From NCBI RefSeq assembly GCF_030812415.1, contig NZ_JAUSST010000005.1:62001-126000 (forward strand): 64,000 nucleotides of DNA, read 5' to 3'. The position numbers and the translations under genes were made by a program. Of the stretch, positions 8,476-18,286 are shown one piece after another; the stretch's first letter is position 1, and every line of letters starts with the position of its first letter. A model generated the notes under the pieces. That model was not told where the DNA came from. It worked only from the letters and a program-made list of their open reading frames with translations, and did no database searches. This stretch comes from Paenibacillus harenae. Its GTDB lineage: Bacteria > Bacillota > Bacilli > Paenibacillales > Paenibacillaceae.

Positions 8476-10146
8476 ATGTCAAATTTTACATTCAAGTCCT
8501 GCAAGTTATTAATGATGATCGCATTTGTTTTTATGTTTACAACCGTTTCTACAAGCTTGGGTTCCGTAGCATCTGCGGCTAATATGACATGGGATTTCAC
8601 ACAATATAACGCCACTCAAATTACTTCGGCAATGGGTGCAGGATGGAATCTAGGAAACGCATTAGATGCTAATATTAACGGTGTTCCTAGCGAAACAGCT
8701 TGGGGTAATCCAGTTATTACAAAAGCGTTAATTCAAAAGGTAAAAGCAGCAGGGTTTAGATCCATTCGGATCCCGGTTACGTACATGAAAAAAATCGGTC
8801 CTGCTCCGAATTACACCATCGATTCTGCGTATCTGGCCAGAGTGAAAGAAGTTGTCGATTATGCTTACAGCGAGGGCCTGTTTGTCATTCTCAATATTCA
8901 CCATGATGGCGCTCACTCTACAACCCCCAATACCCCGTCAGATAATTGGTTGCTGCCGAATGCAAGCGATCAAAATACGATTCGAGACAAATTTAAAAAG
9001 GTTTGGCAGCAGATAGCCAATACATTCGTCGATTACAACGAGCATTTGGTCTTCGAATCGATGAACGAAGTTTTCGATGGGGTGACGTATGGCGGGACAC
9101 AGCCTGACCTCACGATTTATTCAAACATTAATACATTGAATCAAATCTTTGTGGACACCGTGAGACTGACCGGCGGAAACAATGCGGCAAGATGGCTGTT
9201 GATTCCAGGTTGGAATACGAACATCGATTACACGGCAGGCAACAATGGTTATACTGGTTTTGTGCTTCCAACAGACTATAACAGATCAAGTACAGTTCCT
9301 AGCTCCGAAAAGAGAATCATGATTTCTGTACATTATTACGATCCTTACTTCTTCTGCCTAGTAGAAAACGAAGGCGCTACCCAATGGGGAGCAACAGCCG
9401 ACCCTGCCAAAAAAGACTCTGGGGGACAGGAAGCCCACATGGAGTCACAATTCAAATCCATGTACGATAAGTTCGTAACACGAGGGTATGCTGTAGTCAT
9501 CGGAGAATACGGTGCAATCGATAAATCGGCTAATGACTCGTCCAACAATACCTACCGTGCAATTTGGACAAAAGCAGTTGTCTCAACAGCGAAGAAGTAT
9601 AGCTTAGTTCCCGTATGGTGGGATAATGGAGCCAATTTTGGATTGATTAACAGACATAACCTCACAATAACACAGCAAGGAATCATCGATGGCATCATGA
9701 GCGGAATAGGTAATTATTATAGGATCGTCAACCGCAATAGCGGCAAGGTTCTGGATGTAAATGGCTACTCAACTGCTGATGGTGCTGCTGTAAATCAGTA
9801 TACGTATTCTGGCGGCTACAATCAGCAATGGGAATTGCTTAATGTCGGACTTAACAATTATGAACTCATAAATCGTAATAGCGGCAAGGTTCTGGAAATC
9901 GGGGGTTGGTCTTCTTCAGACGGAGCTACAGCTCAACAATGGACACATTCTGGTCTTGGCGGCTACAATCAACAGTGGCAGAAGATCGATGTAGGCGGTG
10001 GTTATTTCGAGCTTAAAAATGCTGCAAGCGGTAAGTATCTGGAAGTATTCGGTTGGTCTACTAATGATGGTGCAACAGTTGGTCAATGGTCATTAGGCAA
10101 TCAGTATAATTTTAATCAGCAATGGCAGTTGGTTCAGATTAACTAA
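8476..10146 (+). CDS. Secreted GH5 endoglucanase with C-terminal ricin-type lectin domain
   Basis: 556 residues. The signal peptide (about 1-35) ends in ASA-AN. The GH5 (subfamily 2/4-like) catalytic domain spans about 45-400, with acid/base Glu198 in SMNEVFDG, the HYYDPYFF stretch, and nucleophile Glu344 in IGEYGAID. Residues about 412-556 form a ricin-B beta-trefoil with three repeats, each closing in a QQW motif, probably a carbohydrate-binding module. It should cleave beta-1,4-glucans outside the cell. A TTG start at 8416 is in frame behind AGGAGG, but GGAAGAGGG before the ATG at 8476 gives a clean signal peptide. Probably CcpA-controlled through the cre upstream. Confidence 0.95.
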   Translation: MSNFTFKSCKLLMMIAFVFMFTTVSTSLGSVASAANMTWDFTQYNATQITSAMGAGWNLGNALDANINGVPSETAWGNPVITKALIQKVKAAGFRSIRIPVTYMKKIGPAPNYTIDSAYLARVKEVVDYAYSEGLFVILNIHHDGAHSTTPNTPSDNWLLPNASDQNTIRDKFKKVWQQIANTFVDYNEHLVFESMNEVFDGVTYGGTQPDLTIYSNINTLNQIFVDTVRLTGGNNAARWLLIPGWNTNIDYTAGNNGYTGFVLPTDYNRSSTVPSSEKRIMISVHYYDPYFFCLVENEGATQWGATADPAKKDSGGQEAHMESQFKSMYDKFVTRGYAVVIGEYGAIDKSANDSSNNTYRAIWTKAVVSTAKKYSLVPVWWDNGANFGLINRHNLTITQQGIIDGIMSGIGNYYRIVNRNSGKVLDVNGYSTADGAAVNQYTYSGGYNQQWELLNVGLNNYELINRNSGKVLEIGGWSSSDGATAQQWTHSGLGGYNQQWQKIDVGGGYFELKNAASGKYLEVFGWSTNDGATVGQWSLGNQYNFNQQWQLVQIN

Positions 10147-10357
10147 ATAAAACCCGAATTCTAATCGGAAGCGAACTGTGAAACCGACTTTTCTTCCTTC
10201 AGAATTTCCAGCACGATATGGGGGCGTAAACTTCCTACTGCTGGTCGCCATACAACTAAGAAACTCCTTTTTTGCTATCTAATTTCTATGTAGCATTATA
10301 GAAATATAGGTATTGCGATAACGAAGATGATGGTTGAACATAGCCAGATTAAGAAAA

Positions 10358-10386
10358 GGGCCATCCCCATAAAGGATGGCCCTAAA
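10358..10386 (+). terminator. Hairpin terminator downstream of the cellulase
   Basis: Perfect 9-bp stem GGGCCATCC / GGATGGCCC with 7-base loop, flanked by A-tracts. It is fused to repeat copy c. A degraded version precedes copy d. Confidence 0.75.
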
Positions 10387-10454
10387 ACTTGCCGTTACAG
10401 CCATCGCGGTGAATCGTACCATAAGTAGGGGCAAGTTTTTGGGGTGAATCGTGC
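10384..10454 (+). repeat. Dispersed intergenic repeat, copy c
   Basis: Outer stem AAAACTTGCC (10384-10393) pairs with GGCAAGTTTT (10430-10439) around the core GGTGAATCGTACCATAAGTA. It shares an extended upstream part with copy d, on the other side of the phosphotransferase gene. Confidence 0.75.
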
Positions 10455-10582
10455 AGGAGTCTAAACCTCGCGCTCGTTCACTTGTTTGCTTGTATTTCTA
10501 AGAGAAGAAACTTGCTTCGCCGCTAAAGACGGCGTTAGCCTTTTCTTCTTGGGTCAACTGAACATTCGAATGGGAGGCGATC

Positions 10583-11470
10583 TTGTTGAACATGAAAGTT
10601 GAAGAAATTATTCGCGAAGTACCAGAGCTAAACAATGAATTCGTAAGTATTGAAAGTCTTAGAGGAGGGCTGAGTAATCAAACCTATAAGGTACAAACGA
10701 GAGAGCATACATACGTTCTGCGCATCAATAGCAGGCAAAATGAGTATTTGAATCTGACGCGACGCTCTGAAGTAGAAATGATGAAGAAGGCAAGCCGCGA
10801 GGGATTTGCTCCTCATGTCATTTCCAGTAATTTTCCGGAACAATTTGTAGTCACGGAATTTGTTGAAGGTCGAATGCTCGAGAAAGACGATCTGAAAGAC
10901 GATCATATCAAAGGAATGATTATGGATCGCCTCATACGAATACATCGTATGGAAGGCCACGGCAGAATATGTACTCCTTACGATTTAATTCATGGATATT
11001 TGAAAGGCGCAGATCAGTTTCAAGTCAAGCAACCTGATGGATTAAACCGCTTGTTGCATCGAGTAGAGGAAATCATGCATTGGCGGAGTAATGACAAAGA
11101 ATATAACAATAAATTCTGTCACAATGATACCTTTTTATGCAATATGATATATACAGGTCAACAGCTGCAAATCATTGATTGGGAGTTGTCGGGAGTCGGA
11201 GATGTGTTTTTCGAGTTGGCTCTCGTCCCGTTTACGAACCAGTTCAGTGAAACAGATGAGCGTGAATGGTTGAAGTTATACTTCGGCTATTTCGAGGAGG
11301 AAGCATTCCACATTCTGCAGGACATGAAATTCGTGTCGATGGTTCGAGAGGCCGCGTGGGGAATGTTTTACAGCGGACTTACAAAGGGTGAAAATCACCA
11401 TGACTTTGATTACTACAAGCATGCCGAATATTGCATTCAGCGAATCGAACAAGGGATTTATCAATTATAA
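10583..11470 (+). CDS. Phosphotransferase of the aminoglycoside/choline kinase fold
   Basis: 295 residues. The N-lobe has a GGLSNQTYKV loop and VLRINS (ATP-binding Lys replaced by Arg). The catalytic loop is FCHNDTFLCNMIY (H-N-D...N) and the metal-binding motif IIDWE. This layout fits choline/ethanolamine kinase-like (LicA/ThrB-like) small-molecule kinases; the substrate is not readable. Start: TTG at 10583 behind GGGAGG; TTG 10586 and ATG 10592 are alternatives. The gene is flanked by direct copies of a repeat (10358-10454 and about 11475-11560), suggesting that it was gained or duplicated as a unit. Confidence 0.8.
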   Translation: MLNMKVEEIIREVPELNNEFVSIESLRGGLSNQTYKVQTREHTYVLRINSRQNEYLNLTRRSEVEMMKKASREGFAPHVISSNFPEQFVVTEFVEGRMLEKDDLKDDHIKGMIMDRLIRIHRMEGHGRICTPYDLIHGYLKGADQFQVKQPDGLNRLLHRVEEIMHWRSNDKEYNNKFCHNDTFLCNMIYTGQQLQIIDWELSGVGDVFFELALVPFTNQFSETDEREWLKLYFGYFEEEAFHILQDMKFVSMVREAAWGMFYSGLTKGENHHDFDYYKHAEYCIQRIEQGIYQL

Positions 11471-11505
11471 TGGCATAAGAGCCCCATCCCACAAAGGATA
11501 TCCTT

Positions 11506-11615
11506 AATACTTGCCGTTACAGACAGCGCGGTGAACCGTACCATAAGTAGGGGCATGTTTTTTCGGAAAATCACGCAACAGGTTTGTAAAGGTGTCTTGC
11601 CGGACACGGGCATAA
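11506..11615 (+). repeat. Dispersed intergenic repeat, copy d
   Basis: ACTTGCCGTTACAG...GGTGAACCGTACCATAAGTA and GGGGCATGTTTTTT, nearly the same as copy c over about 85 bases, including the preceding degraded CCCCATCC/GGAT hairpin. It lies right behind the phosphotransferase stop. Confidence 0.75.
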
Positions 11616-11663
11616 CAATAGACTTGGATGATAAGTATTAGAATAATCCAAATGAAAGAAAAT

Positions 11664-11692
11664 GCGGCAGCCTGAGCTGCCGCTGTTTTTAT
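11664..11692 (+). terminator. Hairpin terminator
   Basis: Perfect 7-bp stem GCGGCAG / CTGCCGC with a 6-base loop followed by TGTTTTTATT. No gene is seen between copy d and this hairpin. Confidence 0.75.
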
Positions 11693-11981
11693 TAAACGAT
11701 TGCTTCCTGTTTATTAGGAACTGTGCTTGCTTTTTGCTACCTGGTCAACTTCAAAGCCTGCCATCGACCTTTGCAACTTCAACTTTTATTTCTTTTGGTA
11801 GAGTTGGATACATCGATAGAATAGTTTCGAGTTGGCTATCTCGTACTTCAGCTGGCATTTTTCCTTGTTTCACGGCTAATCCAGAGGTTGTATAGATTTT
11901 TTATAGGTCCCAGTAATATAATGGTAGATATGCTGTATATACTTGGAGCATTTTGTCATTTTCAGTATGTAAGTGACGAAA

Positions 11982-12125
11982 ATGATCGAAAGAGAGGGGG
12001 AGAAAGTACTCAACAAGATCAACGGCCTGCACGCCCATTGCACTTACCCATACATCCGGAACTCCGATTTCGATGATGTAAAGGACCTCAGGGATCAAGC
12101 TGATAGCATATATCTATTGGCTTGA
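11982..12125 (+). CDS. Possible small or remnant ORF, unrecognised
   Basis: 47 codons (ATG to TGA) with a protein-like composition (KVLNKINGLHAHCTYPYIRN and onwards to SIYLLA). No ribosome site precedes the ATG, the frame has a stop just upstream, and I do not recognise the family. It may be a gene remnant in front of the large adhesin gene. The rest of 11693-12193 shows nothing clear. Confidence 0.2.
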   Translation: MIEREGEKVLNKINGLHAHCTYPYIRNSDFDDVKDLRDQADSIYLLA

Positions 12126-12193
12126 GTTATATCCGGCAGATATCCCGCAGTCGCCAATTAATTCGGAATTTCGTGAATGGAGGAGATTTTGCA

Positions 12194-15100
12194 TTGAAAC
12201 GAAAACGCAGTATAGGTAGGCCTGTGCTATCTTTTTGCCTAGCAATTATGCTTGTCTTACAGACATTTACATTCTCTGTTGCCACATATGCAGAGAGCAC
12301 GGCCGAACCGTCGGTGACTGAGGCGGTGTACGATGAGCCAGCCACTTCCGTAGCGATGATGGCAGGCCCGGCGGACAAAACGGCGGTGCTCATGGGAGAG
12401 AATTCGTCCTTTCCGCTGGTAGTCACACAGGACGGGAATGTCGTAGAGACGAATAATGCCATTCACGGCAGAAAGCCCTTTTCCCTTAAGTCGACCGGCG
12501 TCAAGGTTCCGGTAAAGGGTGACGCCGCCGACCCTAACACGGTAGATGGCAGCACGGTCATTTTGTATGGCGACTGGGTGCTGTTGGATAAAGCGACCTA
12601 CTTTCCGGAAGTGATTCTGCCGGAGGCCACCATGACGCTGATGGAAAAGTCGGGCTTCAAAATCGGAACCGCCTATTTCTCAGAAGCAGGCATCAGGGTG
12701 GTGTTTGACGGCGACGAACGCTTTTTCAACGGCCAGGGGAGCAACATCACCTTCAGCTTTGAATCCACCGCGAAGGCGGATGTGACGGGCATTAACTATG
12801 GCGACCAAAAGCCGATTAATATTTTCGGGGCGGGATACATACTCGATAACCCTGAACTCACGCCTGCGTACAGCATCACAAAGAGGTCCAACAGCAACGC
12901 TTCCGATAACAACTGGATCAATCAAGCGGATTTTGTAGAGGGTACAATCAAGTGGCAGGTGGATATTTCAGCCACGGATCTGTTTGACCCCACCATCCCG
13001 CAGCCGCTGGACGAGCTAAAGTTCTATGACGCGCTCGATCCGGTTCAGGTGGGCACCTATGTGGAGGGGTCCCTCGAGGTGAACGGCAGTGCGGCGACAC
13101 CGGACAGCGGTACCGCGAACGCGCTGGCCTACACCTTTCCCGCGGGCTCCGGCGACAAGGCGGTTGTCACCTTCAAGACGTGGATTCCTAAGGCGAAGTA
13201 TTACACGGAGTACAACACCGCTAGCGGGAACCAGACCGTCACCAATACCGCGGAGCTAAGGGACAAGTCAGGTAATAAGCTGCTTTCCTCGAATTCTTGG
13301 CGCGTCATCTTTAGGCCCGACTGGATTCAGAAGAGCGGCACACTGGACAAGCGGTCGAGTTCCGCAGACCCGCGTACCATTACATGGACGATTGATGTCA
13401 ACAAGAATTACAGCAAGCAGGGTCTGAAAGACTCCACGATCACCGATGTTCTGCCGGCCGGACTTACCTGGAGATCCGCCGCATGGCAGTCGTGGGACAG
13501 TACCATAAATAACTGGTCAGCAACAACAACGCCGATTACCCCCGGCGCAAACGGTGTTTATTCGTTCGGTGAGATAAACGGTCCGATCAGGCTGGTCATT
13601 GTGTCCGAAATTACGGGCAGTACCACCAGCTTCCCAAATACGGCCATCGCCCAGTGGAAGTTGGATGTCAATACCGTACAGAACAATGATCAAGCAACTG
13701 TGAAAGATATTGCCACTGTCACCATTGGGGCCCATACCTTGACAAAGACCACGAGTACAGGTGATATCCTTGGTTTGGGCATATTGCCGTGGAAGGTTAC
13801 CCTTACGCCTCAGGAGGCCCTTCCGGACGGTGCGGTATACGATCTGCTGGTGTATGGGGACGCGAGTTCCATCGACTTCACCAAGGTTACCGCCAGCCCG
13901 GCGATTGACCCTGGAATTCTGGATCAATTGAAGGGAAACAATGGGCCGAGATACTATCAGCGATTTCACTCCGGTTCCTTTCAGTCGAGTGACGGCTTAA
14001 CGCATCAGGTGTACACGCTATTACAGGATGGGAAGCCTGTCGCCGACTTGCTTCAGGTCACCGGATACAATACCGATAGTCCCGCGTCCTTCACATTTAA
14101 TTCCCTGATGACGCAGTGGCAGCACTTCGCGGGCAATAACTCTATTGCTCACTATAATCAGGCGTCCCTGTTTGAGGGTGCAGTCCGGACTCGTGATTCT
14201 AATCGGCCTTCTCATCAGGTCAATAGCGGTATGCTGGCCAAGCAGATGCTCTTTGCGTCAAAACCGGAAGGGACATCATTCATTCCTGGAAATGTCAATC
14301 ATTATATCCGAGACGATGCTAACCAAGCATATACATTGGCAGCCTATGATCGGGTGACAAAGACGGTGACCTTCCGGCTGTCGGTCAATATGAACGGCCT
14401 GAAGACCGAGGAGATGGAAAAGCATGGCGGCAATCACGTTGCCAGCGATATCAACCTCGTCGATACCTTGCCCGAGGGCTGGGAGTTTGTGCCTTATTCG
14501 GAGGGGCAGGCTTTTGCGATTTACAAAGGAACCCGGGCAGAGTATGGAGCGACGGTTAGCGCGGGGACGCTTATTTCCGACCCAAGTGATCTCGTGAGCT
14601 TCTCGGCCGCAGGGAACATAGGCACCTTTTCTTTTACCAAGCTGGAAAGCCCTTATGTCATTCTGGTCAAGGCGAGACCCACCGTGGCGGCCCTGCGTCA
14701 ATACTTTGAAACCGGCGAAGCAAAACATGAGGTGACGAACACCGCCGATATGAAAATCACATGGGGGGATGAGCCCTCCACAGTCAAAGACAGTCTTAAG
14801 GTCATTGTCCCCATGCAGACGCTGGGTAAATCGGTGACCAAGCCGAACCCTGGCGTGCTGGAGTGGACGGTCAATTACACCCCGCCCTACGAGATGAAGG
14901 ACGGCGTGTATCTCCAGGACACACTTGGCGAAGGGCTGGCGCTCCGTAATGACGAGAATGGGAATCTCTCGCTACGACGCCCTGACATGGCGGTGTACCG
15001 CGCCAAGTTGACGCCGAGCGGCGGGCTGACGAGGGATGGAGAGGCGCTGGATTTGACCGGCCCCGACCCCGAGGTCAAGGTTGAAGCCATCACGGAGAAC

Positions 15101-18100
15101 GGCGTAACACGGCTGATCTTCCGCATGGCGGATCCGAACCAGCTCTACCAGATCGTGTATCAGACCGAGGTCACCGAATTGCCTAGCAGCGGAAAGGCAG
15201 GCAACGAGATTAAGCTTATGGGCGATGATACCCTGACGAACATCAGCGCCAAAAGCGAATACGCGGTCGACAACAGTGACATAGGCGGCAGCGCGGAAAC
15301 CCAAGGCAAGCTGGATCTGATCAAGATCGATCCGAAAGGCAAGCCGCTGAGCGGCGTAAAATTCACGCTGTATGAACCCGACGGCGTAACAGAAGTCACC
15401 GGCGGAACTACAGGTGCGGACGGCAAGCTTAGCTTGTTTACCAAAGCGGGACTTTACGTGCTCAAGCAAACCTATATTGACGAGATCACCTATTTGCCGA
15501 CCACGACAGTTTATCAAGTGCGTGTGGCGTCCACTCCTTTTAATCCCATCTGGGTGGATGGGGTAGAGGTAACCAGCGCCAAACCGCTGGTTGTGCCAAC
15601 CCCTGTGTGGGTGCCAGGCGATTTGAGGCTGGACACGGCGGTAGAGGGGAACGGTGCGGACCCGAACAAGGAATTCGAATATACGATTACTTTCAGCAAC
15701 GGCAAGTCTTATGCCTATACTGGCGCAATAAGCGGTACCGTGGCTAGCGGCGGAACCGTTAAGCTGAAAGGCAGCCAGGCGATCACCATCAAGGATATCC
15801 CGGACGGCATCGCCTACACCGTCGTCCAAAAGGATTACACGGGCGAGGGCTACTCTACCAATCCGGAGAACCTGACGCGAACCGGCAGCATTGTGGCGAA
15901 TGTAACAGTCGAAGCGAAGTTCGTCAATGCCAAGTATCTCCCCGGCAAGCTGACGATCGGAAAGACGGTCACAGGCAATGGCGGGGATAAGAACAAGGCG
16001 TTCGAGTTCACCGTTACTTTAGGCGGTGCGGGTGCGGGCAAGACGTATACCTATACGACATCGGGCGGTACGACGGGAATTATCGGGTCCGGCGGCAAGA
16101 TCTCTCTTAAGCATGGGGAAACCGCCGTCATCGATGGGATTCCAAAGGATACGACTTATACCGTCACCGAAGCGGATTACGCGAATGACGGCTACATGGC
16201 CACTTGGCCGAACTGGACGACTACCGGCACCATTGCCGAGGAAGGCGACCATAGAGCAGAGGTCGTCAACACGCGGATGGTGTACGGCGGTCTGCTGATC
16301 GGCGAGTCGGTAGTCGGCACCGGGGCGGACAAGAATAAGGAATTTGCGTTTTCTGTCCAATTCCTGGACGCCGATATAGATGAGGCGTACTCCTACACGA
16401 GGTCGGACAGCACGCAAGGAACGATCAGATCCGGAGAGACAATAACCCTTAAGCATGGGGAAACCGTCGCCGTTGAAGGCATTCCGAGCGGTGATCGCTT
16501 TATCGTCACCCAGACCGATTATTCGGGCGAAGGTTACACCGTCGATCCGGTTAATCGGACACATAGCGGCACGATCATGGAGAAGCAGATTGAAGAAGCC
16601 CGATTCGTCAATGCGAGATATCTCCCCGGCAAGCTGACGCTGACGGCGGATCCCGCGGTCGTTCCCGGCAACGGTGAGACGCCTTCGCGGTTGACGGCTA
16701 CGTTGACCGATTATGAAGGCAAGCCGGTTGCGAACCAAGATGTCGTCTTCATCCTGCCGGATCAATCGGAAGTCACGGCCAATACCGATGAGCAAGGAAA
16801 AGCGATCATTCCTTATACACCGCCGAAGCTGGGCGCAACAACGCCTGAGGACCACCACATCACAGCCAAGGTGGATAGTCTGACGGAAGGAAAATTGACC
16901 GCCGCCACGACGGTAACCGCCGTACCGGCGGCAATCACCGGGGTGCTGCGCGACAACACAACGGGCGAAGTGATCCCGAATGCGACCGTTGTAATCACCG
17001 ACGAAACGAATGGCGAGAAGCACACGATCACGACCGACGCCGCCGGCGCGTACTTCCTCCCTGTGGCGTATGGTGGCGACTATACGATCAGCTTTACGAA
17101 AAAGATCAAAATCAATGGCATTGACGAGTCGATTACTTTCACGCAAAAAGCGGAGGTTGACAGCAATGTGAAGGGCGGAGAGCTGGTTCCGGCAGACATA
17201 ACGGCTGTAGGCGTCGTGCTCTTGAAGCAGCCTGAAGGGCAGTCTTCGCTGCTGAACGGCGCGCTCGCCGGCAAGATGCGCATTTATTTGCAGGATGCAA
17301 GCGGCCAATATATTGTGGATCAGAACGGCACTCCGAAAGCATTCAGCTTGCAGCCAAACGGTACATTCTCCGTGAATGGTTTATCCGCGGAGAACTACAA
17401 GATGGAAGTGCGTTACGAAGTTGCGCCGGGCATTGAACTGACGGTCATTCGGAATGCGGAACTGAACGTGAAGGCGAACGGAGAATTGAATATTTCTCAG
17501 GAGCTCGTTGACCCGTACGGCATTATTACGGATGAAAAGACCGGTGCAACGATCGAAGGCGCAGAAGTGACGCTATACTATGCGGATACGCCGAATAACA
17601 GGGCGAACAACATCGTGCCGGGCACGAAAGTAACGTTGCCTGCGATTCCGGGCTTTGCGCCGAACGATAACGCCAGCCCAAGCCAGAACAGCGATGCAAA
17701 CGGCGCATATGCGTACATGGTGTTCCCGAACACGGATTATTATCTGGTTGTAACGAAAGCCGGGTATAAAACGTATACGAGCACCATCATCTCGGTTGGA
17801 AGCGACATCGTACGCTATGATGTGCAGATGAAGCCGGTAAGTTCCGGCGGAACTGGCCCTGTGAACCCCGGGCCTGACCCCGTGAACCCTGGGCCTGACC
17901 CTGTGAACCCTGGGCCTGGCCCCGTGAACCCTGGGCCTGACCCCGTGAACCCCGGGCCTGACCCCGTGAACCCTGGGCCTGACCCCGTGAACCCTGGGCC
18001 TGACCCCGTGAACCCTGGGCCTGACCCCGTGAATCCTGGGCCTGACCCCGTGAACCCTGGGCCTGACCCCGTTAATCCCGAACCTGGCAATCCCGGGCCC

Positions 18101-18268
18101 GGCGACAACAACAACGGAATCGGCAACGTAGACAACGAGCTGGACGATGTTCCGAAGACAGGAGATAACAGCACATCGCCAATCTTCTATATGGCTTTGG
18201 CGCTGATGTCTTTGATTACGATTGGATTCTGTCTACAGGGCGGCAAGAAGAAAAGGAACATACAGTAA
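12194..18268 (+). CDS. Giant sortase-anchored surface protein (adhesin)
   Basis: 2,024 residues. Signal peptide about 1-35 (KRKRS, hydrophobic core, TYAES). About 40-1035 is a long stalk of beta-rich adhesin/isopeptide-type domains (repeated WTIDVN, ITDVLPAGLTW, VNTAD-like strands). About 1036-1133 is a SpaA/Cna-B prealbumin domain (GKLDLIKID, GVKFTLYE). About 1138-1480 holds three tandem pilin-type repeats, each starting with PGKL/GGLL and a GxGADKNKEF motif. Next come a Big-1 Ig domain (1482-1579), carboxypeptidase-regulatory-like domains (to about 1880), a Pro-rich spacer and the wall-sorting signal VPKTG (about 1986-1990), a hydrophobic helix and a KKKR tail. I start at TTG 12194 because GGAGGAG precedes it; the frame opens at 12122. 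A sortase gene follows. Confidence 0.93.
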   Translation: MKRKRSIGRPVLSFCLAIMLVLQTFTFSVATYAESTAEPSVTEAVYDEPATSVAMMAGPADKTAVLMGENSSFPLVVTQDGNVVETNNAIHGRKPFSLKSTGVKVPVKGDAADPNTVDGSTVILYGDWVLLDKATYFPEVILPEATMTLMEKSGFKIGTAYFSEAGIRVVFDGDERFFNGQGSNITFSFESTAKADVTGINYGDQKPINIFGAGYILDNPELTPAYSITKRSNSNASDNNWINQADFVEGTIKWQVDISATDLFDPTIPQPLDELKFYDALDPVQVGTYVEGSLEVNGSAATPDSGTANALAYTFPAGSGDKAVVTFKTWIPKAKYYTEYNTASGNQTVTNTAELRDKSGNKLLSSNSWRVIFRPDWIQKSGTLDKRSSSADPRTITWTIDVNKNYSKQGLKDSTITDVLPAGLTWRSAAWQSWDSTINNWSATTTPITPGANGVYSFGEINGPIRLVIVSEITGSTTSFPNTAIAQWKLDVNTVQNNDQATVKDIATVTIGAHTLTKTTSTGDILGLGILPWKVTLTPQEALPDGAVYDLLVYGDASSIDFTKVTASPAIDPGILDQLKGNNGPRYYQRFHSGSFQSSDGLTHQVYTLLQDGKPVADLLQVTGYNTDSPASFTFNSLMTQWQHFAGNNSIAHYNQASLFEGAVRTRDSNRPSHQVNSGMLAKQMLFASKPEGTSFIPGNVNHYIRDDANQAYTLAAYDRVTKTVTFRLSVNMNGLKTEEMEKHGGNHVASDINLVDTLPEGWEFVPYSEGQAFAIYKGTRAEYGATVSAGTLISDPSDLVSFSAAGNIGTFSFTKLESPYVILVKARPTVAALRQYFETGEAKHEVTNTADMKITWGDEPSTVKDSLKVIVPMQTLGKSVTKPNPGVLEWTVNYTPPYEMKDGVYLQDTLGEGLALRNDENGNLSLRRPDMAVYRAKLTPSGGLTRDGEALDLTGPDPEVKVEAITENGVTRLIFRMADPNQLYQIVYQTEVTELPSSGKAGNEIKLMGDDTLTNISAKSEYAVDNSDIGGSAETQGKLDLIKIDPKGKPLSGVKFTLYEPDGVTEVTGGTTGADGKLSLFTKAGLYVLKQTYIDEITYLPTTTVYQVRVASTPFNPIWVDGVEVTSAKPLVVPTPVWVPGDLRLDTAVEGNGADPNKEFEYTITFSNGKSYAYTGAISGTVASGGTVKLKGSQAITIKDIPDGIAYTVVQKDYTGEGYSTNPENLTRTGSIVANVTVEAKFVNAKYLPGKLTIGKTVTGNGGDKNKAFEFTVTLGGAGAGKTYTYTTSGGTTGIIGSGGKISLKHGETAVIDGIPKDTTYTVTEADYANDGYMATWPNWTTTGTIAEEGDHRAEVVNTRMVYGGLLIGESVVGTGADKNKEFAFSVQFLDADIDEAYSYTRSDSTQGTIRSGETITLKHGETVAVEGIPSGDRFIVTQTDYSGEGYTVDPVNRTHSGTIMEKQIEEARFVNARYLPGKLTLTADPAVVPGNGETPSRLTATLTDYEGKPVANQDVVFILPDQSEVTANTDEQGKAIIPYTPPKLGATTPEDHHITAKVDSLTEGKLTAATTVTAVPAAITGVLRDNTTGEVIPNATVVITDETNGEKHTITTDAAGAYFLPVAYGGDYTISFTKKIKINGIDESITFTQKAEVDSNVKGGELVPADITAVGVVLLKQPEGQSSLLNGALAGKMRIYLQDASGQYIVDQNGTPKAFSLQPNGTFSVNGLSAENYKMEVRYEVAPGIELTVIRNAELNVKANGELNISQELVDPYGIITDEKTGATIEGAEVTLYYADTPNNRANNIVPGTKVTLPAIPGFAPNDNASPSQNSDANGAYAYMVFPNTDYYLVVTKAGYKTYTSTIISVGSDIVRYDVQMKPVSSGGTGPVNPGPDPVNPGPDPVNPGPGPVNPGPDPVNPGPDPVNPGPDPVNPGPDPVNPGPDPVNPGPDPVNPGPDPVNPEPGNPGPGDNNNGIGNVDNELDDVPKTGDNSTSPIFYMALALMSLITIGFCLQGGKKKRNIQ
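17858..18088 (+). repeat. Tandem 21-bp repeat encoding PVNPGPD units
   Basis: Eleven units of 21 bp (first codon pairs CCN GTG AAC at 17858, 17879 and so on, the last CCC GTT AAT) encode the seven-residue unit PVNPGPD. It forms a stiff wall-spanning spacer between the domains and the sorting signal. The copy number should vary between strains. Confidence 0.95.
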
Positions 18269-18286
18269 CCGGAAAGGCGGTAAGAA

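Noticed and set aside
11888..12076. 62-codon open frame before the adhesin gene
   Set aside because: Weak start context and no recognisable pattern. The alternative frame from 11982 looks more protein-like and is listed with low confidence.
16019..17308. 429-codon open frame on the minus strand inside the adhesin gene
   Set aside because: Antisense of a clearly coding region, Arg-rich and without any recognisable domain.
17815..18174. Tandem repeats with regular period, and a long Gly/Ser/Phe-rich frame on the minus strand
   Set aside because: The 21-bp period is coding repeat of the adhesin spacer, with no unique spacers, so it is not a CRISPR array. The minus-strand frame is only its mirror image.
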